This document shows positions 61,133-64,000 of a stretch of 64,000 bases of DNA, one piece after another. Each line of letters begins with the position of its first letter. Within the stretch, counting starts at the first letter, position 1. Origin of the DNA: UBA4971 sp029551185 (GTDB taxonomy: Bacteria; Bacillota; SHA-98; UBA4971); assembly GCA_035593725.1 (NCBI GenBank), contig DAOSZN010000002.1, positions 62,001 to 126,000 of the forward strand. Direction: 5' to 3'. The position numbers and the translations under genes are program-made. The notes under the pieces were generated by a model. It ran no database searches, was not told the origin of the DNA, and saw only the letters and a program-made list of their open reading frames with translations.

Positions 61133-61194
61133 AAGCAAAACATTGCAGGCAGCGTTTGATTGCTGACTGCCGGTGGTTCAGGGAGGGGCATAAG

Positions 61195-62904
61195 ATGTTC
61201 CATGAAGTTGGAATCACTGTCAGAGAAATTCTTGAGTTGCCTGAGTTTTCCGGGGTTGTCGTTGCCGGGGGATGTGGCGGCCTGGATAGGGTTGTTACTA
61301 ATATCAATGTTATGGAAGTCCCTGATATCTTGGACTGGGTACGAGAAGGGGACATGCTTTTGACAACAGGTTATGCGATAAAAGACAATTTAGACGCTCA
61401 AAGAATGCTGCTGCCCACCCTTGCCGGTAAAGGATTGGCAGTACTTGGTATGAAGCCGAAACGATACATAGATGCAATTCCGCCTCACATGATAGAGGCT
61501 GCAAATGAGCTAAACGTGCCTCTTTTGGAGCTTCCTCGTGAAGTCAACTTTTCTGACCTAATATCAGCCGTTCTGGCAGAACTTGTTAATCGACAAAGCA
61601 GGTTTGTGCAGCTTAGCCTCATTGCTCACAGAAGGTTCATAAACCTCCTTCTGGAAGGAGGAGGCCTTCAGGAAATATCACGGGCTGCAGCCGATCTTCT
61701 TCAGGCAGTCATATCTATTGAGGATTCCCTGAATCTACGAAGAGTAGTCTCGGGCATGTGTTGGGGCCCTCCCAATGAGGCTTTGATTACCGAGTTACTT
61801 GATAGGCCTATGGAGTTTCTTGAACCTGAGACATTCACTGACCGCGTGGAAGGCACTGTGCTTTGGTTCAAACGCAATCAAGTGGAGACAAATGGTTATA
61901 AGGCCGAGATCATTCGTGCACCGGTTACCGCTGCAAATGAGCAGTTCGGGTCTCTTACAGCAGTGAAGTTCTCCGGGCAATTTGACGTAACAGACTTGTA
62001 CAGTCTGGAGCGACTATGCCCTCTCATTGCCCTTGACATAATACGTTGTCATGACTTGACACAGGTGGAGCAGAAATACCGCACAGAATTCCTGGATCAG
62101 CTGTTTTCTTCCGACAATCCTGATGAAGAGAGATTCCTCGAGCGCGCCACGACATTTGGGTGGGATCTGAGACTGGACTATGTGACGATCCTGTTCGATG
62201 TTCTGCCGTCAAAGCCAATCAGTGATATCGCTGAGTATGAAAACGCTTGTCAGATGGTGAAAACCCAGGCTACCACTATTCTTTCGGATTTCTGTCGGAG
62301 AAACAACCTGAGACATATTTTAACGAGGCATGCCAGTGGAATTCTGCTTTTTGTCCATCCTGAGGAAGTCGCACCGGATGATACTGTGTCTTGGGCGAAC
62401 CGGCTCCTCAAGAAGGCCCGCAGTAATCTCCGAAGATGGACGGTGAGTTCGGGTATTAGTCGCCGTGTCAGTGGTGTTACGGGTATAAAAAGAGGGTTCA
62501 GAGAGGCCAAGGCAGCGCTTGATCTAGGAAAGGTAATTTTCGGTAAAGGTCAAGACATCCACTATGAAATGCTGGGCATATACGGCCTTCTCTTAGGCCA
62601 GGCCGACTTGGATGAACAGAAACGGTTCGCGGATGAGATTGTCGGTAGCCTCCGAGACTACGATACAGCAAAAGGAGGCGAGCTTCTTCCGACCCTTGAA
62701 GTGTACTTTGCAACCAACGGTAATGCCCGGAAGACTGCAAGGCTCATGTATGCGCACTACAACACAATTCTCTACAGGCTAAAGAAAATAAAGGAGCTCA
62801 CCGGGCTTGATCCTAACCATGCTGATCAACGTCTGTCTCTACAGACGGCTCTTCGCTTGTCTACGATTTTTGATATGGGACATCATCTGAATCAATCCCT
62901 ATGA
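61195..62904 (+). CDS. pucR: PucR-family transcriptional regulator
   Basis: 569 residues. N-terminal PucR domain (about 5-130), a central GGDEF-like ligand region (about 290-440), and the C-terminal PucR helix-turn-helix with NARKTARLMYAHYNTILYRL near 518-537. PucR of B. subtilis activates purine catabolism genes in response to allantoin. ATG 61195 has GGGAGGGG 6 nt upstream; an earlier TTG frame start at 61156 lacks it. It lies between the permease and the DUF2877 gene, separated from both by terminators or gaps, consistent with a local regulator. Confidence 0.9.
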   Translation: MFHEVGITVREILELPEFSGVVVAGGCGGLDRVVTNINVMEVPDILDWVREGDMLLTTGYAIKDNLDAQRMLLPTLAGKGLAVLGMKPKRYIDAIPPHMIEAANELNVPLLELPREVNFSDLISAVLAELVNRQSRFVQLSLIAHRRFINLLLEGGGLQEISRAAADLLQAVISIEDSLNLRRVVSGMCWGPPNEALITELLDRPMEFLEPETFTDRVEGTVLWFKRNQVETNGYKAEIIRAPVTAANEQFGSLTAVKFSGQFDVTDLYSLERLCPLIALDIIRCHDLTQVEQKYRTEFLDQLFSSDNPDEERFLERATTFGWDLRLDYVTILFDVLPSKPISDIAEYENACQMVKTQATTILSDFCRRNNLRHILTRHASGILLFVHPEEVAPDDTVSWANRLLKKARSNLRRWTVSSGISRRVSGVTGIKRGFREAKAALDLGKVIFGKGQDIHYEMLGIYGLLLGQADLDEQKRFADEIVGSLRDYDTAKGGELLPTLEVYFATNGNARKTARLMYAHYNTILYRLKKIKELTGLDPNHADQRLSLQTALRLSTIFDMGHHLNQSL

Positions 62905-63083
62905 TACAGGTGTCGTGAGAACACTTGGTGATTTGCACAACTCCCATGTTTTACTCTCTTATAAGACCTCCTGCCTTCTGGTAGTTTTTAGCAACATTAT
63001 ACTTTATAACATAATAGACTAGCAAACTTTATAGTTATTTCATAAAGGTTTATTGCTGTAGGATTTGGAATTATGAAACTGAC

Positions 63084-63998
63084 ATGAAGATACACAAAGA
63101 TCCTTTCTGCCTAACCGTTGTACAACATGGCAGAAGGTTCGATAAGATTTTGAAATGCGAAGAGACATATAGGGTGCACAGTGTCTTTGATACCGCGATT
63201 AATCTTGTGTCTGGGTCAGAATTTTTAACTATCCTGCCTCTAGGACGCAGATGTGGCAAGAACTGCGCTACAGTAGCCGTATCAGAAGGGTTTTCATTTT
63301 TCGCTCTTGACATCTCCCCCGGGGATAAAGTCTGTATGTCCCATCCCTTTAGGCTAAGGCTCGGGGAGAAGACCATTGCGCATTTCAGTTGCAGCAGCGA
63401 ATGGAGGAGTCCTTTAGAGACCATTGATTGCCTGCCTTCGGTAAGAAATGAGAATATGGCTGTTCTGGAATCAGCCTTAGCTTTGAGATGCCGGGACTCT
63501 GTATTTGGGGAGGCAACAGACCTTAGCCTCTATGGGGCCGGCCTAAGACACGGCGGGACTTTAGACGATATTAGAAGGACTTTACTTGATAATGACAGAG
63601 AAGGACTGGAACAAGCCCTGGCCAAGGTAATCGGGTTGGGGCCCGGCCTTACTCCAAGTGGTGACGATTTGGTCCTTGGGATCAGTTTGACCAGGGCTGT
63701 TTGGGGAAGACCCCGGGAAAGAACAAGTGATATTTGGGAATCCGGTGTCCGAAAAAACTTGGACAGAACATGCGATCTCAGTGCATTCTTCATCAGAGAA
63801 GCTCTGGAAGGGTCAGCTCACGAAGTTGTGGAAAGTGCCTTGGCTTGCTTACTTACAAGTGAACCTTGTGAAACTGTGGACGCAGTAAACAGTCTGATGT
63901 CAGTGGGTGCTTCATCCGGCTGTGATATAGGGCTAGGCATGTATCTCGCCCTCGACTGGCAAAGGAGGTATGATTGGTGTTCAAAAGGTTGGTCATAA
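63084..63998 (+). CDS. DUF2877 protein (AllH/YlbF-like)
   Basis: 304 residues, complete. The family hallmark GLGPGLTPSGDDLVLG lies at about 190-205. DUF2877 proteins, including E. coli AllH (YlbF), are associated with FdrA and YlbE proteins and with carbamoyl transfer in oxamate/allantoin breakdown, as I recall it. No good ribosome-binding site precedes ATG 63084, and the upstream 180 bp are AT-rich with a weak promoter-like TTAGCA-16-CATAAT (62988-63015). The gene ends 2 bp before the window edge and overlaps the start of the next gene, as in all/fdrA clusters. Confidence 0.78.
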   Translation: MKIHKDPFCLTVVQHGRRFDKILKCEETYRVHSVFDTAINLVSGSEFLTILPLGRRCGKNCATVAVSEGFSFFALDISPGDKVCMSHPFRLRLGEKTIAHFSCSSEWRSPLETIDCLPSVRNENMAVLESALALRCRDSVFGEATDLSLYGAGLRHGGTLDDIRRTLLDNDREGLEQALAKVIGLGPGLTPSGDDLVLGISLTRAVWGRPRERTSDIWESGVRKNLDRTCDLSAFFIREALEGSAHEVVESALACLLTSEPCETVDAVNSLMSVGASSGCDIGLGMYLALDWQRRYDWCSKGWS

Positions 63999-64000
63999 GG
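63977..64000 (+). CDS. Start of a further gene, possibly fdrA (partial)
   Basis: AAAGGAGGT (63961-63969) stands 7 nt before GTG 63977, which opens a frame reading M-F-K-R-L-V-I-R to the window edge. It overlaps the DUF2877 stop in another frame. The basic, hydrophobic start and the neighbour fit FdrA-family proteins, but eight residues cannot prove it. Confidence 0.4.

Noticed and set aside
62971..62990. Terminator after pucR (CTGCC-TTCT-GGTAG plus TTTTT)
   Set aside because: The stem is only 5 bp with a G-T pair; too weak to list as a feature without support.

Overview
The window looks like a chromosomal segment of a Bacillota bacterium, most likely an anaerobic member of the Clostridia or a related deep lineage. 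The support is gene content and order: hpf, secA and prfB; ftsE-ftsX-M23 peptidase-ctp-minJ-like followed by uvrB-uvrA; cdaA-cdaR-glmM; csaB with a TagA-type glycosyltransferase; a transketolase split into two genes; a near-consensus Gram-positive LexA box before uvrB; and many GTG/TTG starts behind strong purine-rich ribosome binding sites. GC looks moderate. Every gene recognised is on the + strand except one penicillin-binding protein. No tRNA, rRNA, CRISPR array, transposase or phage gene was seen.

Layout. 1-4391: a small zinc-ribbon protein, a secreted alpha/beta hydrolase, the long-form ribosome hibernation factor HPF and an orphan GT-A-fold nucleotidyltransferase-like protein. 4392-16378: a catabolic island that lies between hpf and secA, which are usually close neighbours in Bacillota. 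It encodes a DUF1537 four-carbon acid-sugar kinase, a PdxA2-type dehydrogenase, a threonine-dehydrogenase-like enzyme, a class III aminotransferase, a complete TRAP transporter (Q, M, P), glutamate dehydrogenase and a sigma-54 activator with a PrpR_N sensor domain. A well-matched -24/-12 promoter sits about 120 bp before the kinase, with candidate activator sites upstream and a leader of three hairpins downstream.

16543-32550 is housekeeping and envelope: secA, prfB (with its programmed +1 frameshift), DUF2993 and DUF5693 proteins, csaB, tagA, both transketolase halves, ftsE, ftsX, an EnvC-like M23 protein, a C-terminal processing protease and a MinJ-like PDZ protein. 32754-39639 is an SOS-type uvrB-uvrA-uvrC operon. 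39827-43335 is an envelope-stress-like module (DUF2089, a DUF4097/LiaX-like protein, a small SHOCT-like protein, a YvlD-like membrane protein) plus a HAD phosphatase, preceded by a consensus promoter with a nested palindrome and closed by a strong terminator. 43359-55480 holds a YhaM-like exonuclease, the reversed class A PBP, archaeal-type phosphoglycerate mutase, cdaA-cdaR-glmM, acpS, nnr, alr and lpd.

55974-64000 is a nucleobase-catabolism module: a three-subunit molybdenum hydroxylase of the xanthine dehydrogenase family, a UraA-type NCS2 permease, a PucR regulator, a DUF2877 (AllH-like) protein and the first eight codons of a further gene that could be fdrA. Together the island and this module suggest an organism able to scavenge small organic acids, amino acids and nucleobases. 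The substrates of both modules are inferred from family membership and context, not demonstrated.
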